This document shows positions 28,458 through 36,992 of a stretch of 64,000 nucleotides of DNA, piece after piece. A program made the position numbers and the translations under genes. Location: assembly GCF_014529985.1 (NCBI RefSeq), contig NZ_JACVMU010000005.1, positions 62,001 through 126,000 of the forward strand, in the 5' to 3' direction. The DNA is from Leucobacter sp. cx-42 (GTDB lineage Bacteria > Actinomycetota > Actinomycetes > Actinomycetales > Microbacteriaceae). Each line of letters starts with the position of its first letter. The stretch's first letter is position 1. The notes under the pieces were generated by a model, which saw only the letters and a list, made by a program, of their open reading frames with translations, made no database searches and had not been told where the DNA came from.

Positions 28458-30188
28458 CTAGCCGAGCACCGGGGCGACGCGCAGCGCCTCCCCGCCAGCC
28501 TCGAACGCCGTCGCGTATGTGAGCAACGCTGGATCGTCGTAGGCCGCACCGGCGAAAGTGAGCCCGACGGGCATCTTGATGTCGGCCATGAGCCCCATCG
28601 CGACCGTCACCGTGGGCAAGCCGAGGTGGCGCAGCGCGTAGTTGCCGTGCGAGAAAAAGACGCCGTTCGACCAGGCGCGATCCGCCGCCCGTTCGTCTGT
28701 ATCGGAGTTCGCGGCCCCGACATCTGCGTTCGCAGGGAACACGATCGCGTCGTAGCCGTTGTCGCGGAGCCACGACTCCACGAGTTCCTCGCGCAGGGCG
28801 ATGATCGCGCGCAGGCCCCGGGCAAACTCGGGGTGGGTGCGCGGATCAGCGAGGCCGGCACGGGCGCTCTCCACAATCCCGCGGAACCGGTCGTTGTGGT
28901 CTCCCACCCGCTCATACCGATCGGGGAGTTGTCCCTCGGGGGTGGGGTAGATCCGCGCCGAATCTACGACACCGAGGTTCGGGATCGCAGGGTCGCCGTT
29001 CGCGCGCAGGAAATCGTCCCAACCGAACGCGAGGAAGTGGTTGAACTCGATCGCCGACCAGTCAGCGGGCAGGTCACCGAGGCTGCCAAGGAACTTGGCG
29101 CCGGGGCGATCGCCCTCGTACCGCGTGATGAGCGGGAAGTCGCTCTCGACGACCTCGGCGCCGAGGGCCTCCAGGCGGGCGCGAGCCGCCTCCCACAGGC
29201 GCAGCACCGAGGGGCGCACATCGACGGGGTAGGCGGGATCGGTGCCGAGATACATGCGCGGGACGGCGAAGCGCTTACCGCGCAGCGGGGCATTCGCGGC
29301 CGCACCGATGCCCGCGCCGGGGCCTGTTTCCGCCGCGAGCGCGACGTATGATTCCGGTCGATGCGTACTCGGCAACGGCAGCTCGACGACGGACTGGTTG
29401 CGCCAGAAATCACCGCGGGTGACGGGGTCGTCCTGCACGAGCACGTCGAGCAGGCGCAACATGTCGGGCATCGATCGCGTGTGCGGGACGACGACATCGC
29501 GGGCGGGGAAGAGCGGCCAGTTTCCGCGGATCGACAGCACACCCCACGACGGCGTATACGCACAGAGCGCGTTGTTTGAGGCGGGGCTGCGCCCCGACGA
29601 GACGGTCTCTTCTCCCATGCCAAACATGGCGAAGTTCGCTGCGGTCGCGACGCCGGAACCGTTCGAGGATCCCGACGCGTACGCCGCCGCGAGGAAGTCG
29701 CGGTTGTAGGGGCTTTCGGCACGGCCGTAGAGCCCGCGCTGCATGCCGCCATCTGCCATCGGGGGCATATTGGTCTTGCCGATGAGGATCGCGCCTGCGT
29801 CGCGCAGGCGACCAACCGTGAAGGCGTCCCACTGGGCGATGAGCCCGCCGAACGCAGGCGAACCTGCCGCGACCGTGAGGCCCGCAACCATGTACGAGTC
29901 CTTCACTGTGTACGGGATGCCTTCGAGCGCCCGCTGCGTGCCGGCCGCCCAGCGGCGATCGGCCTCGGCGGCTTCCTCAAGCACGCGCTCGTTCGCGACC
30001 ACAATCGCATTCAGGCCGTCGGCTCCGGTGTCGTGCTGCTCGATGCGATCAAGGTACTGCTGCGTGAGTTCCACGCAGGTGATCTTGCCGGCCGCGATGG
30101 CCGCGAGCGTATCGGCGATGTTCGCCTCATACGCGTCAAAAATTTCAAAGGGTGCGGTAGGCGCGACTGCAATGTCGGGGCTGGCCAT
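28458..30188 (-). CDS. Amidase signature family hydrolase
   Basis: 576-aa amidase. The Ser-cisSer-Lys triad is visible: Lys in IPYTVKDSYMV, then YASGSSNGSGVATAANFAMFGMGEET holding both serines. Other family blocks are ILIGKTNMPPMADGG and MPVGLTFAG near the end. The C-terminal 200 residues resemble the longer amidases that act on small amides, not GatA. Substrate unknown. It diverges from a PucR-type regulator 191 bases away, so amidase expression is probably under its control. Only a weak GTGAAGAC precedes the ATG. Confidence 0.9.
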   Translation of the reverse strand: MASPDIAVAPTAPFEIFDAYEANIADTLAAIAAGKITCVELTQQYLDRIEQHDTGADGLNAIVVANERVLEEAAEADRRWAAGTQRALEGIPYTVKDSYMVAGLTVAAGSPAFGGLIAQWDAFTVGRLRDAGAILIGKTNMPPMADGGMQRGLYGRAESPYNRDFLAAAYASGSSNGSGVATAANFAMFGMGEETVSSGRSPASNNALCAYTPSWGVLSIRGNWPLFPARDVVVPHTRSMPDMLRLLDVLVQDDPVTRGDFWRNQSVVELPLPSTHRPESYVALAAETGPGAGIGAAANAPLRGKRFAVPRMYLGTDPAYPVDVRPSVLRLWEAARARLEALGAEVVESDFPLITRYEGDRPGAKFLGSLGDLPADWSAIEFNHFLAFGWDDFLRANGDPAIPNLGVVDSARIYPTPEGQLPDRYERVGDHNDRFRGIVESARAGLADPRTHPEFARGLRAIIALREELVESWLRDNGYDAIVFPANADVGAANSDTDERAADRAWSNGVFFSHGNYALRHLGLPTVTVAMGLMADIKMPVGLTFAGAAYDDPALLTYATAFEAGGEALRVAPVLG

Positions 30189-30378
30189 GTGTCTTCACTT
30201 TCATCTTGCGGGTGCGCACTGACGGCGCACTGGCGGATCGTGTCAGCTTGGAACGATCCGCGCCCACCGAGCGGCAATGCCCGGCAGATTCAGTCTGGCA
30301 GGCGAGATGCCCCGTTTCCATGATCGTTTGGCGCCGTACTGGGCATTTTCGCTGTGCAAATGCACTTAGGATGAAAGT

Positions 30379-31641
30379 ATGGCTTTGTCCCCCGAAGCGC
30401 CCAATGATGTGAGCGCCACTGCAACACCCCGTTCGACCGCCGGTTCGATCGAGTCGACCGCCGCGCCTGGCACCGCTGCCACGCTTGCCGCACCTGCCAG
30501 CTCCGCCTCCTTCAGCGTCGAGCCAGGCTGGCTCGAGCTCCTCGACCGTTTGGATGCCGAGTCGCTGACCGAGATCTTCCTCTCGCGCATCACGGAGATC
30601 GACGGCTACCAGGCACCGCCGTTGCCGCGGTCTGAGATCCGCCGCACGGCCGTGCTGTCGTTCATCGCGATCCTCGACGGTCTGCGCTTCGGTCAGCTCG
30701 ACGATGCCGTCGCGATTGCCACCGACGTCGGCGTCTCGCGTGCTCGCGCAGGGGTCTCGCTCAGCTCGCTCCTTGAGGCCGTGCGACTCGACTTCGCCGT
30801 CCTCTGGGATGCCCTCACCGCGGTCGCCGAGGTCGAAGATGCCCAGGTCATCGTGCGGCACACGAGCATGATGCTCCGCATTGTCGACGGGTACGTCACC
30901 CAGACGCAGAATGCGTATATTGCTGAGGCGCAACGGATCCGCGAAGAGTCCGCCTCCCTCCGTCGCGAGCTGTTGGAGTCGCTGTTCAGCGCGCTGCACA
31001 CGTCGCCGGAACAGCTCAACCTCCTCGCCCGCGAGCTACAGGTTGAGGTCGCCACTCCCCTGCTCGTTGCCGCCGCCATTGGCAACGACGCGGTCGCGTT
31101 GCACGTGGAACTTGCCGAACTCGAACGCCGCGGCTGCGTGGTCCACACCCACTACCTCGACGGCGCCGTCATCGCGTTCCTCCCGGCCGCCACCAAATCG
31201 CGCACGCACGACACCATGTGCTTCGCACGCCTCTCGGAGCTCCGCATCGGACTCACGACCGCAGCTGACGGCCTTGCTGGCTTGCTCGCAGGGGCGCGGA
31301 TCGCCCGTGACCTGGCACTCGCCCTCAAGCCGGATGAGCTCAAGGCCATGACGTGGGATCGCGGCTGGGCCCGCCTCGCAGCGCACGAACTCGCCGCATC
31401 AGGGAAGCCGCTCATGGCCGACATCGATGCCGCACTCGCGGAGTGCAGCCCCGCGCGGCGCGAGCGACTCCTCGAGTCGGTGCTCAGCTACCTGCGTACC
31501 GGCAGCATCGCCGACTCCTCGGCCGAGCTCTTCTGCCACCGCAATACGCTGTCGAAGAACCTGCAGCAGTTCAGGGAGATCACGGGCATCGACCCGACGA
31601 TCCCCAACGAGGCCTCGCGCCTCGTGGTCGGCTGGGCGTAA
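30379..31641 (+). CDS. PucR-type helix-turn-helix regulator
   Basis: 420 aa. N-terminal 50 residues are Ala/Ser/Thr-rich. A helical middle follows (LLDRLDAESLTEIFLSRI through SLSSLLEAVRLDFAVLWDAL), then a C-terminal HTH_30: LLESVLSYLRTGSIADSSAELFCHRNTLSKNLQQFREITGID. The middle matches the regulator at 34411-35625 in length and pattern, so the two are paralogues about 3 kb apart. Start ATG at 30379, AGGATGAAAGT before it. Divergent from the amidase, its probable target. Confidence 0.88.
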   Translation: MALSPEAPNDVSATATPRSTAGSIESTAAPGTAATLAAPASSASFSVEPGWLELLDRLDAESLTEIFLSRITEIDGYQAPPLPRSEIRRTAVLSFIAILDGLRFGQLDDAVAIATDVGVSRARAGVSLSSLLEAVRLDFAVLWDALTAVAEVEDAQVIVRHTSMMLRIVDGYVTQTQNAYIAEAQRIREESASLRRELLESLFSALHTSPEQLNLLARELQVEVATPLLVAAAIGNDAVALHVELAELERRGCVVHTHYLDGAVIAFLPAATKSRTHDTMCFARLSELRIGLTTAADGLAGLLAGARIARDLALALKPDELKAMTWDRGWARLAAHELAASGKPLMADIDAALAECSPARRERLLESVLSYLRTGSIADSSAELFCHRNTLSKNLQQFREITGIDPTIPNEASRLVVGWA

Positions 31642-31662
31642 CCAAAAAGCCTTTCATCCTCG

Positions 31663-31730
31663 GTATTGAAAAGTGCCTTCGGTAAGACGAATACCCCGAT
31701 TCCAGTCTTACCGAACCCACTTTCCCCTAC
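31663..31730. repeat. Palindrome family I, copy 8
   Basis: AAAGTGCCTTCGGTAAGAC pairs with GTCTTACCGAACCCACTTT with a two-base mismatch at the centre of the arm; the ends (GTAT/CTAC) pair imperfectly. It starts 21 bases after the regulator stop. Confidence 0.85.
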
Positions 31731-31809
31731 CCACCAGCACGGCTGAAACCCAACTCCGCTTGCTTCTCTAGCAGCCGGCCCAGCGTGCACAGTGAGGCAA
31801 CAAACCACA

Positions 31810-31917
31810 GGCAAGGTTGGCCGTATACCCAACCGCGGCAGCACCTTACGGGAGTCCCTGCCCAGACCCAGCACACCCAATATGGTCTGCCGTGGGCGAG
31901 CTGCGGACGCCCTTGCC
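31810..31917 (+). repeat. Structured repeat family II, copy 2
   Basis: 108 nt. GGCAAGG (31810) pairs with CCTTGCC (31911); GGTTGG with CCAACC around CCGTATAC (31815-31834); CCGCGGCAG (31833) with CTGCCGTGG (31887), one G-U pair; then GCG/CGC small hairpin. Loop sequences differ from copy 1 while the stems hold. The 290 bases 31642-31931 contain only this and palindrome copy 8. Confidence 0.75.
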
Positions 31918-31931
31918 CGGGACCAATCGCA

Positions 31932-32435
31932 TTAGGCTGATTCGACCTCGGTGCGCTTGCCAGTGCCCCAGATACTTGAGATGAACAGCGAGATCACGAC
32001 GGCCACACACACGATTGGCGCCAACCGGATTATCAAGCTGAGTGACACCCAGCCAACGAGCATCAGGTTGCCGCCGAAGGTGGCCGGAGCGTCCGCAGGG
32101 CTCGTCGATACCGGCCCGAGCAGCAGGCTCACGCTCGAAGCAAGAACGACCCCGACGAGCAGCACCACGAGATCGACAACGAAATAGCCTCCGCGAGAGA
32201 GGAACATCTTCACCGTGATTGCCCGGCTCGCGAAGGCGATGACCGCAATAACGATGATGCCAATGATCGGGCCGAGGCCAAGCAGGTCGTGCGGCTGCAG
32301 GATGCCGCCATAGGCCCCGGCGATCGCGTCGCCGCCGCGGCCAAGGTTGAGATTCACCAGCCACAGCATGGTGCCGAGCAGCAGCCAGGAGATCGCCGAA
32401 GCTATCGCTTCGCGCTTCCAATTTCTATCCCGCAT
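31932..32435 (-). CDS. Four-helix membrane protein of unknown function
   Basis: 167 aa, not recognised. Four hydrophobic segments: AIASAISWLLLGTMLWLVNL, LLGLGPIIGIIVIAVIAFAS, VVDLVVLLVGVVLASSVSLLL and IVCVAVVISLFISSIW. Short charged ends. The N-terminus MRDRNWKREA is basic and probably cytoplasmic. It is isolated between repeat elements, with the TPP-enzyme gene upstream on the same strand and palindrome copy 9 in the 182-base gap. No Shine-Dalgarno stronger than GGGAGCC precedes the ATG. Confidence 0.7.
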   Translation of the reverse strand: MRDRNWKREAIASAISWLLLGTMLWLVNLNLGRGGDAIAGAYGGILQPHDLLGLGPIIGIIVIAVIAFASRAITVKMFLSRGGYFVVDLVVLLVGVVLASSVSLLLGPVSTSPADAPATFGGNLMLVGWVSLSLIIRLAPIVCVAVVISLFISSIWGTGKRTEVESA

Positions 32436-32497
32436 GGTGGCTCCCTGTTCAGCTTCGTTGCTTCACCGCGTCGCGCCTCGACGCGCTTCCCTCCAGG

Positions 32498-32566
32498 GTA
32501 TGCAAAAAAGACCTTCGGTCAGACGCCTTCCGAAGAAAGCGTCTGACCGAAGGTCAAATCCACTAC
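32498..32566. repeat. Palindrome family I, copy 9
   Basis: 17/17 perfect core GACCTTCGGTCAGACGC (32510) with its complement (32539); outer part GTATGCAAAAAA pairs only partly. It is 52 bases beyond the 3' end of the TPP-enzyme gene. Confidence 0.9.
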
Positions 32567-32617
32567 CGAGGCGGCCGGAGAGGCGTCGGCGGTAGGGGCT
32601 GCGGGAACGTCAGCGGC

Positions 32618-34243
32618 TTAGTAGCCGACGCCGCTCGGCGACGGGGTTGCCGAGTCGATGACGAGGTGCAGCAGTGCGGGGCCGTCGAAGTCGAGTACCG
32701 ACGCGACGCCCTCTGCGATGCCGTCTGCCGAGTCGAGGCGCACGCCACGGCCGCCGAACGACTCGATCCACGAGACGAAGTCAGGGTTGACCATGTCGGT
32801 GCCCGAGGGGCGACCGGGGTACTGACGCTGCTGATGTTCGACGATGGTCGCGAACTTGCCGTTGTCGACCACGACGAAGAGTGCGCGTGCGCCCTGTGCG
32901 ACGAGGGTTGCGACCTCCTGGCCGTTCATGAGGAAGTCACCATCGCCGCAGATAGCGACTGCGTGACGATCAGGGAAGACGAGCGCCGCTGCGACTGCTG
33001 CGGGAGCTGCCATGCCCATTGCACCGTTGCGCGAACCCACCATGCTGTTGGGCACGTTGTGGGTGAGCTGGCGGTGGCCCCAGATGGTCGCGTTGCCTGC
33101 GCCGTAGGTGAGCACGCGATCTTCGCTGAGCTGGCGCTCGAGCTCGTCAAAGACGAGCTCGAGGTCGACACCCTCAGCGACGGGCGAGTGCTCAGTGACT
33201 GCGGTGAAGTGGTCCTGGCTGGCGCGCAGCGCAACGATCCGCGCCCCGTCACGGTTCCCCGCAACGTTGGCGAGCGAACCGAGTGCCGCAGCGAAGTTCG
33301 CGGGAGTCGACGCGATGAACTGGTCGACGCGGCCTGCGTGCTGCAGGAGCTCAGCGTCGGTGCCGACGATGACGGTCTCGGTGTCGAGGCCAACGGTGTA
33401 GCCCTCGCTCATGACGTCGCTGCGGACAGTGCCGACTGCGACGAACAGATCTGATTCACGGAGCGCATCAACGATGCTGTCCCGGCGGCCGTAGCCAACC
33501 CAGCCGATGTACCCGGGGTGGTTGTTCGGGACGGCGTCATAGTTGCGCCAGTCACCGGCCACCGGAATGTGGTTCTCGAGCGCCCAGTCGACGAGCTCGC
33601 GACCGGTCTCGCCGAAGAAGTCGTCGCCGCCTGCGAGCAGGAAGGGGCGCTCCGCCTTGAGCAGGCGCTCGCGCAGCTCAGCGAGATCCGATGCGCTCGG
33701 TGCGGGCTGTGCGATTGCGCGCGGCGGAACCGCAGTCTTCTCGGTCATCTCGCGGAGGAGATCCTCGGGCAGACCAACCACGACGGGGCCGGGACGACCC
33801 GAGCGTGCGGTGTGGAATGCCTGGGCGACGATTTCTGCAGCCTGGTCTGCGGTCTCGATGGTGAAGACGCGCTTCACGGTCGAGCCGAACCAGCTGTCGA
33901 TGCTGAATTCCTGGAACGATTCGCGGCGGCGATCTGCGAACGGTACGAGGCCGATGAAGCAGACGAGCGGGGTCGAATCCTGGTACGCGCAGTGTGCGGC
34001 GATATAGAAGTTTGCTGCGCCGGGGCCACGGGTCACCATTGCGACGCCGGGGCGTCCGGTGAGGCGGCCCTCTGCGAGCGCCATGAAACCTGCGCCACCC
34101 TCCTGGCGGCATACAACGTTCGTGATGTTCGAATCGTAGAGACCGTCGAGCACGTCGAGGTAGCTCTCGCCGGGCACGCTGTAGACGCGGGTAACGCCCT
34201 CTGCCGCGAGTTGGTCGACGATGAGATGTCCTGCCGAGCGCAT
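32618..34243 (-). CDS. Thiamine-pyrophosphate-dependent enzyme, acetolactate-synthase-like
   Basis: 541 aa. The TPP fold is complete: catalytic Glu in CRQEGGAGFMALAEGR, central domain ERPFLLAGGDDFFGETG, and the TPP/Mg motif ICGDGDFLMNGQEVATL ending at VVVDNGKF. This places it with acetolactate synthase, benzoylformate decarboxylase and related carboligases or decarboxylases. The exact reaction is not readable. ATG at 34243 has the strongest ribosome site nearby (AAGGAGGAATTCGT). It follows a PucR-type regulator gene on the same strand, and a 2-hydroxyacid dehydrogenase lies beyond that, which hints at 2-oxo or 2-hydroxy acid metabolism (inference). Confidence 0.9.
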   Translation of the reverse strand: MRSAGHLIVDQLAAEGVTRVYSVPGESYLDVLDGLYDSNITNVVCRQEGGAGFMALAEGRLTGRPGVAMVTRGPGAANFYIAAHCAYQDSTPLVCFIGLVPFADRRRESFQEFSIDSWFGSTVKRVFTIETADQAAEIVAQAFHTARSGRPGPVVVGLPEDLLREMTEKTAVPPRAIAQPAPSASDLAELRERLLKAERPFLLAGGDDFFGETGRELVDWALENHIPVAGDWRNYDAVPNNHPGYIGWVGYGRRDSIVDALRESDLFVAVGTVRSDVMSEGYTVGLDTETVIVGTDAELLQHAGRVDQFIASTPANFAAALGSLANVAGNRDGARIVALRASQDHFTAVTEHSPVAEGVDLELVFDELERQLSEDRVLTYGAGNATIWGHRQLTHNVPNSMVGSRNGAMGMAAPAAVAAALVFPDRHAVAICGDGDFLMNGQEVATLVAQGARALFVVVDNGKFATIVEHQQRQYPGRPSGTDMVNPDFVSWIESFGGRGVRLDSADGIAEGVASVLDFDGPALLHLVIDSATPSPSGVGY

Positions 34244-34410
34244 ACGAATTCCTCCTTGAATAAACACTTCGAACGTAGAGTTCTCATTAATATTCGCAAC
34301 TTGCCTGGCCGACAACCACGACGAATCGCGCACGATTCTTTCGTCGCCCGTGTGCATATGCACATTTGGGTGCGGATCGCTGATGCGCACCCTGCCCTGG
34401 CCCGCAGCCC

Positions 34411-35625
34411 CTACAGCGTCCGACCGGGCCGATCGCTGATCTCGGACCACGCGAGTACAGCTGTCGCTGCTTCGACCGGCACCGTGACGTCGATGCCGGT
34501 CAGCTCAGTGAACTTGTTTAGCCGTTTGAGCACGGTGTTGCGATGGTAGAACAGTGCCGCTGCCGTCTGCTGCACGCTGCCGGTCTCGAGGAACGCGATG
34601 ACCGTCTCCTGCAACCGCTCACGCTCAGCATCTGGCGAGTCACGAAGCGCGTTGGCGAGCCGGCCTTCGAGATCGATGCCCTGGGTGAGGAGCGCTCGGC
34701 GAGCAAGCTGCGGGAATCCCTCTGACAGGTCAATCGTGCGCCGCACATCGGGGTCTACGGTTTCGAGCAGCGTCGTGAGCATCGTGACGGTACGCGGCAG
34801 GCAGGCGAGGCCATCCACCCGGTTTGCGCGAGCGCAGCGCAGGCCGACGAGTGCCTGTTCGATCTGCGGCGGTGTCTCGTCACTCGGCCAGAACGCGACA
34901 ACGCTGCCGAGCGAGCGGTAGAAGTAGAAGCGCGACCGGCGGAGCGACGAGGCGAGTTCAAACAGCGCGCTGCGGGTCTCCTCTTGGTCGGCGACCAGCA
35001 CCGTAAATGCGGCTGCACCGTTGCAATCGAGCTCGCTCGCAACCCACGCCACAGACGCCGCGCTCGGCGACCGGAACGAGAGCAGCCGCCCAATCGCGAC
35101 CTGGCGATGGTTCAGGCGGTCCTGCGCGAGACGCAATTCTTCCTGTCGATAGTGCGTCATCGTGGAGTTCGAGAACACCTCGACTGCACGCCAGATCGGC
35201 TCGACCTGCTGCGCAAGCATGAGGACGGTGTCGGCGCCGCCAGCGCTGTCGGAAGCGTCGATTTCACTCGCGAGTTCGAGCAGCCGTGACCAGAGGACGT
35301 TGAAGTCAGACTGCATCGCCATCGTCAACGAGTCGGCTGGCACCTGCTGCTGCGCGCGGCGACGGCCGAGGGTCTCGGCGAGTTCCAGAAGCGCGCCAGG
35401 CGTCTCGCCCGTGCGAATGCTCTCGATGAGCAGGCCGAGCGACTCCGTGGCCATCGCTTGCAGATCCTCGCGCCCCACCAGCGCACCGGGCTCATACCCC
35501 GATGCGAGCCGCACCTGCGAGAGGTAGGTCTCGGTGAGCTTGGGCAGATCCGCCTCCAAGCGATCCAACAGCGCGTCCCAAGATTCACGCTGGTGTGGTG
35601 CCGATGCTGCACTGGGATCGCTCAT
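34411..35625 (-). CDS. PucR-type helix-turn-helix regulator
   Basis: 404 aa. Layout as in the regulator at 30379: helical middle (LLDRLEADLPKLTETYLSQV to SLTMAMQSDFNVLWSRLLEL) and C-terminal HTH_30 (LQETVIAFLETGSVQQTAAALFYHRNTVLKRLNKFTELTGID). ATG at 35625 (MSDPSA) chosen over a longer frame because homology begins there. It lies immediately upstream of the TPP-enzyme gene (168-base gap) and probably controls it. Confidence 0.88.
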   Translation of the reverse strand: MSDPSAASAPHQRESWDALLDRLEADLPKLTETYLSQVRLASGYEPGALVGREDLQAMATESLGLLIESIRTGETPGALLELAETLGRRRAQQQVPADSLTMAMQSDFNVLWSRLLELASEIDASDSAGGADTVLMLAQQVEPIWRAVEVFSNSTMTHYRQEELRLAQDRLNHRQVAIGRLLSFRSPSAASVAWVASELDCNGAAAFTVLVADQEETRSALFELASSLRRSRFYFYRSLGSVVAFWPSDETPPQIEQALVGLRCARANRVDGLACLPRTVTMLTTLLETVDPDVRRTIDLSEGFPQLARRALLTQGIDLEGRLANALRDSPDAERERLQETVIAFLETGSVQQTAAALFYHRNTVLKRLNKFTELTGIDVTVPVEAATAVLAWSEISDRPGRTL

Positions 35626-35662
35626 ACCCAGCACATTAGCGGGCACACTGCCAGGAAACGAA

Positions 35663-35700
35663 ACGAGCCCGGACCGCACGCAGTGCTGGCCCGGGCTCGT
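35663..35700 (-). terminator. Terminator after the 2-hydroxyacid dehydrogenase gene
   Basis: ACGAGCCCGG pairs with CCGGGCTCGT around an 18-base loop; on the minus strand TTCGTTTCC follows. It separates the dehydrogenase from the regulator gene. Confidence 0.8.
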
Positions 35701-35711
35701 CGATCCGCCAA

Positions 35712-36662
35712 TTAGTTCACGAGGGTGTGCGGCTTCTGGCCCGAAAGCACCAGGGTCACGTTCTCAGCGGGAATCTCTGCGTACTCGCGGAGGGTCACCT
35801 CGCTGCGGAACGCAACGTGCGGGGTGACCTGCACCAGCGGGTGCGCTACAACGGGGTTGTCAGCTGCGGGCGGCTCGACGTCGAGCACGTCGAGGAACGC
35901 TCCACGCAGGTGACCCGAATCGAGGCCAGCGAGCAGTGCAGCGTCGTCAATGAGCTCGCCACGAGCAACGTTTACGACGTACGCGCCGCGGGGCAGCTTC
36001 GCGATATTCTCAGCGTTCAAGAATCCGTGGGTCTCATCGGTGAGCAGCGCGTGCAGGCTCAGCACGTTCGATGCCGCAAGCAGCTCGTCGACCGAGTCAA
36101 CACGGGTGACGCCGGGCTCCCACGCATCAGCGGGAACGAACGGATCAAAGGCAACAACGTTCTTGAAGAACGGCAGCGCGCGGCGCGCAACCTCGCGCGA
36201 AATGCGACCAAGGCTGAAGAGGCCGAGGGTCTGCTCCGAGAGGCGGGTCGGCAGCGGAAGCACCGAGTAATCCCACTCGCCGCCCTTGACCTGCGCGACC
36301 GCGGGAGCGACCTCGCGCAGCATGCCGAGCATGCCAGTGAGCGCGTGGGTGGCAACCTCTTCGCTCGCAGCGCTGAGCATGTTGCACACGTCGATGCCAA
36401 GCTCGCGCGCAACCGCGGTGTCGATCTTGTTGTAACCGACAGCCATCGTCGCAATGACCTTGAGGTTCGGCATCACACGCAGGGTGTCAGCCGACAGCTC
36501 AATGAAGCTCGCAATGATGCCGTCTGCGTCCGCAGCCTCTGCGAGGAGCTTCTCAACGCTCGTGCTGTTCAGCAGCACCGCCTCGTGGCCTGCACGCTCG
36601 AGCACCTCCACTGCGGGGGTCGGGTCAAGATTTGCCCAGTCGGTAATTGCGATCTTCGCCAT
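35712..36662 (-). CDS. D-2-hydroxyacid dehydrogenase family protein with altered Rossmann loop
   Basis: 316-aa NAD(P)-dependent dehydrogenase of the SerA/CtBP family. Catalytic residues are present: Arg in NVARGELID, Glu in DVLDVEPP, His in VTPHVAFRSE. The dinucleotide motif, normally GxGxxG, reads SLGRIS (in LGLFSLGRISREVARRA), with two glycines replaced by serine. This may weaken or change cofactor binding. ATG at 36662 follows GGAAGGCATCCCA. It diverges from the MHS transporter gene, 330 bases away. The substrate may be an acid linked to the nearby TPP enzyme. Confidence 0.88.
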   Translation of the reverse strand: MAKIAITDWANLDPTPAVEVLERAGHEAVLLNSTSVEKLLAEAADADGIIASFIELSADTLRVMPNLKVIATMAVGYNKIDTAVARELGIDVCNMLSAASEEVATHALTGMLGMLREVAPAVAQVKGGEWDYSVLPLPTRLSEQTLGLFSLGRISREVARRALPFFKNVVAFDPFVPADAWEPGVTRVDSVDELLAASNVLSLHALLTDETHGFLNAENIAKLPRGAYVVNVARGELIDDAALLAGLDSGHLRGAFLDVLDVEPPAADNPVVAHPLVQVTPHVAFRSEVTLREYAEIPAENVTLVLSGQKPHTLVN

Positions 36663-36790
36663 TGGGATGCCTTCCGTATCGGGAACGGGCGTGCGTACGC
36701 CCGCAGTAAGTGCAGTAAGTACAGGGAGTGGGCGCGGATCACGGCAGCAATGCCGATCCACACAGTCCGAGCTTCCCACAGCGTTTCACA

Positions 36791-36821
36791 CCAGCCGGTG
36801 TGCGTGTGCACACCGAACTGG
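36791..36821. promoter_or_regulatory. Inverted repeat in the dehydrogenase/transporter divergent region
   Basis: CGGTGTGC-GTGT-GCACACCG (8-4-8), flanked by CCAG and CTGG that extend the symmetry. Good form for a dimeric regulator site in the 330-base divergent gap (36663-36992). Confidence 0.55.
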
Positions 36822-36849
36822 CAGATGCTGGCGGCAAATGATGCCTGTA

Positions 36850-36903
36850 TGCAACGCCAAGACAAGACAGTATCGATGAGGAGCACGCTGCAACGCGTGC
36901 AAC
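36850..36903. promoter_or_regulatory. Three TGCAAC direct repeats
   Basis: TGCAAC occurs at 36850, 36889 and 36898, the last two nine bases apart, in the same divergent gap. Possible activator sites for the transporter operon. Confidence 0.35.
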
Positions 36904-36992
36904 AGGGGCTCACTGCCACCAGTCGCTCAGCAGAGACGCTTGAGCGGGCCGGCGAAAGCCCTCCCTGTTCAATCAAAGGAGACTGACTCGAC

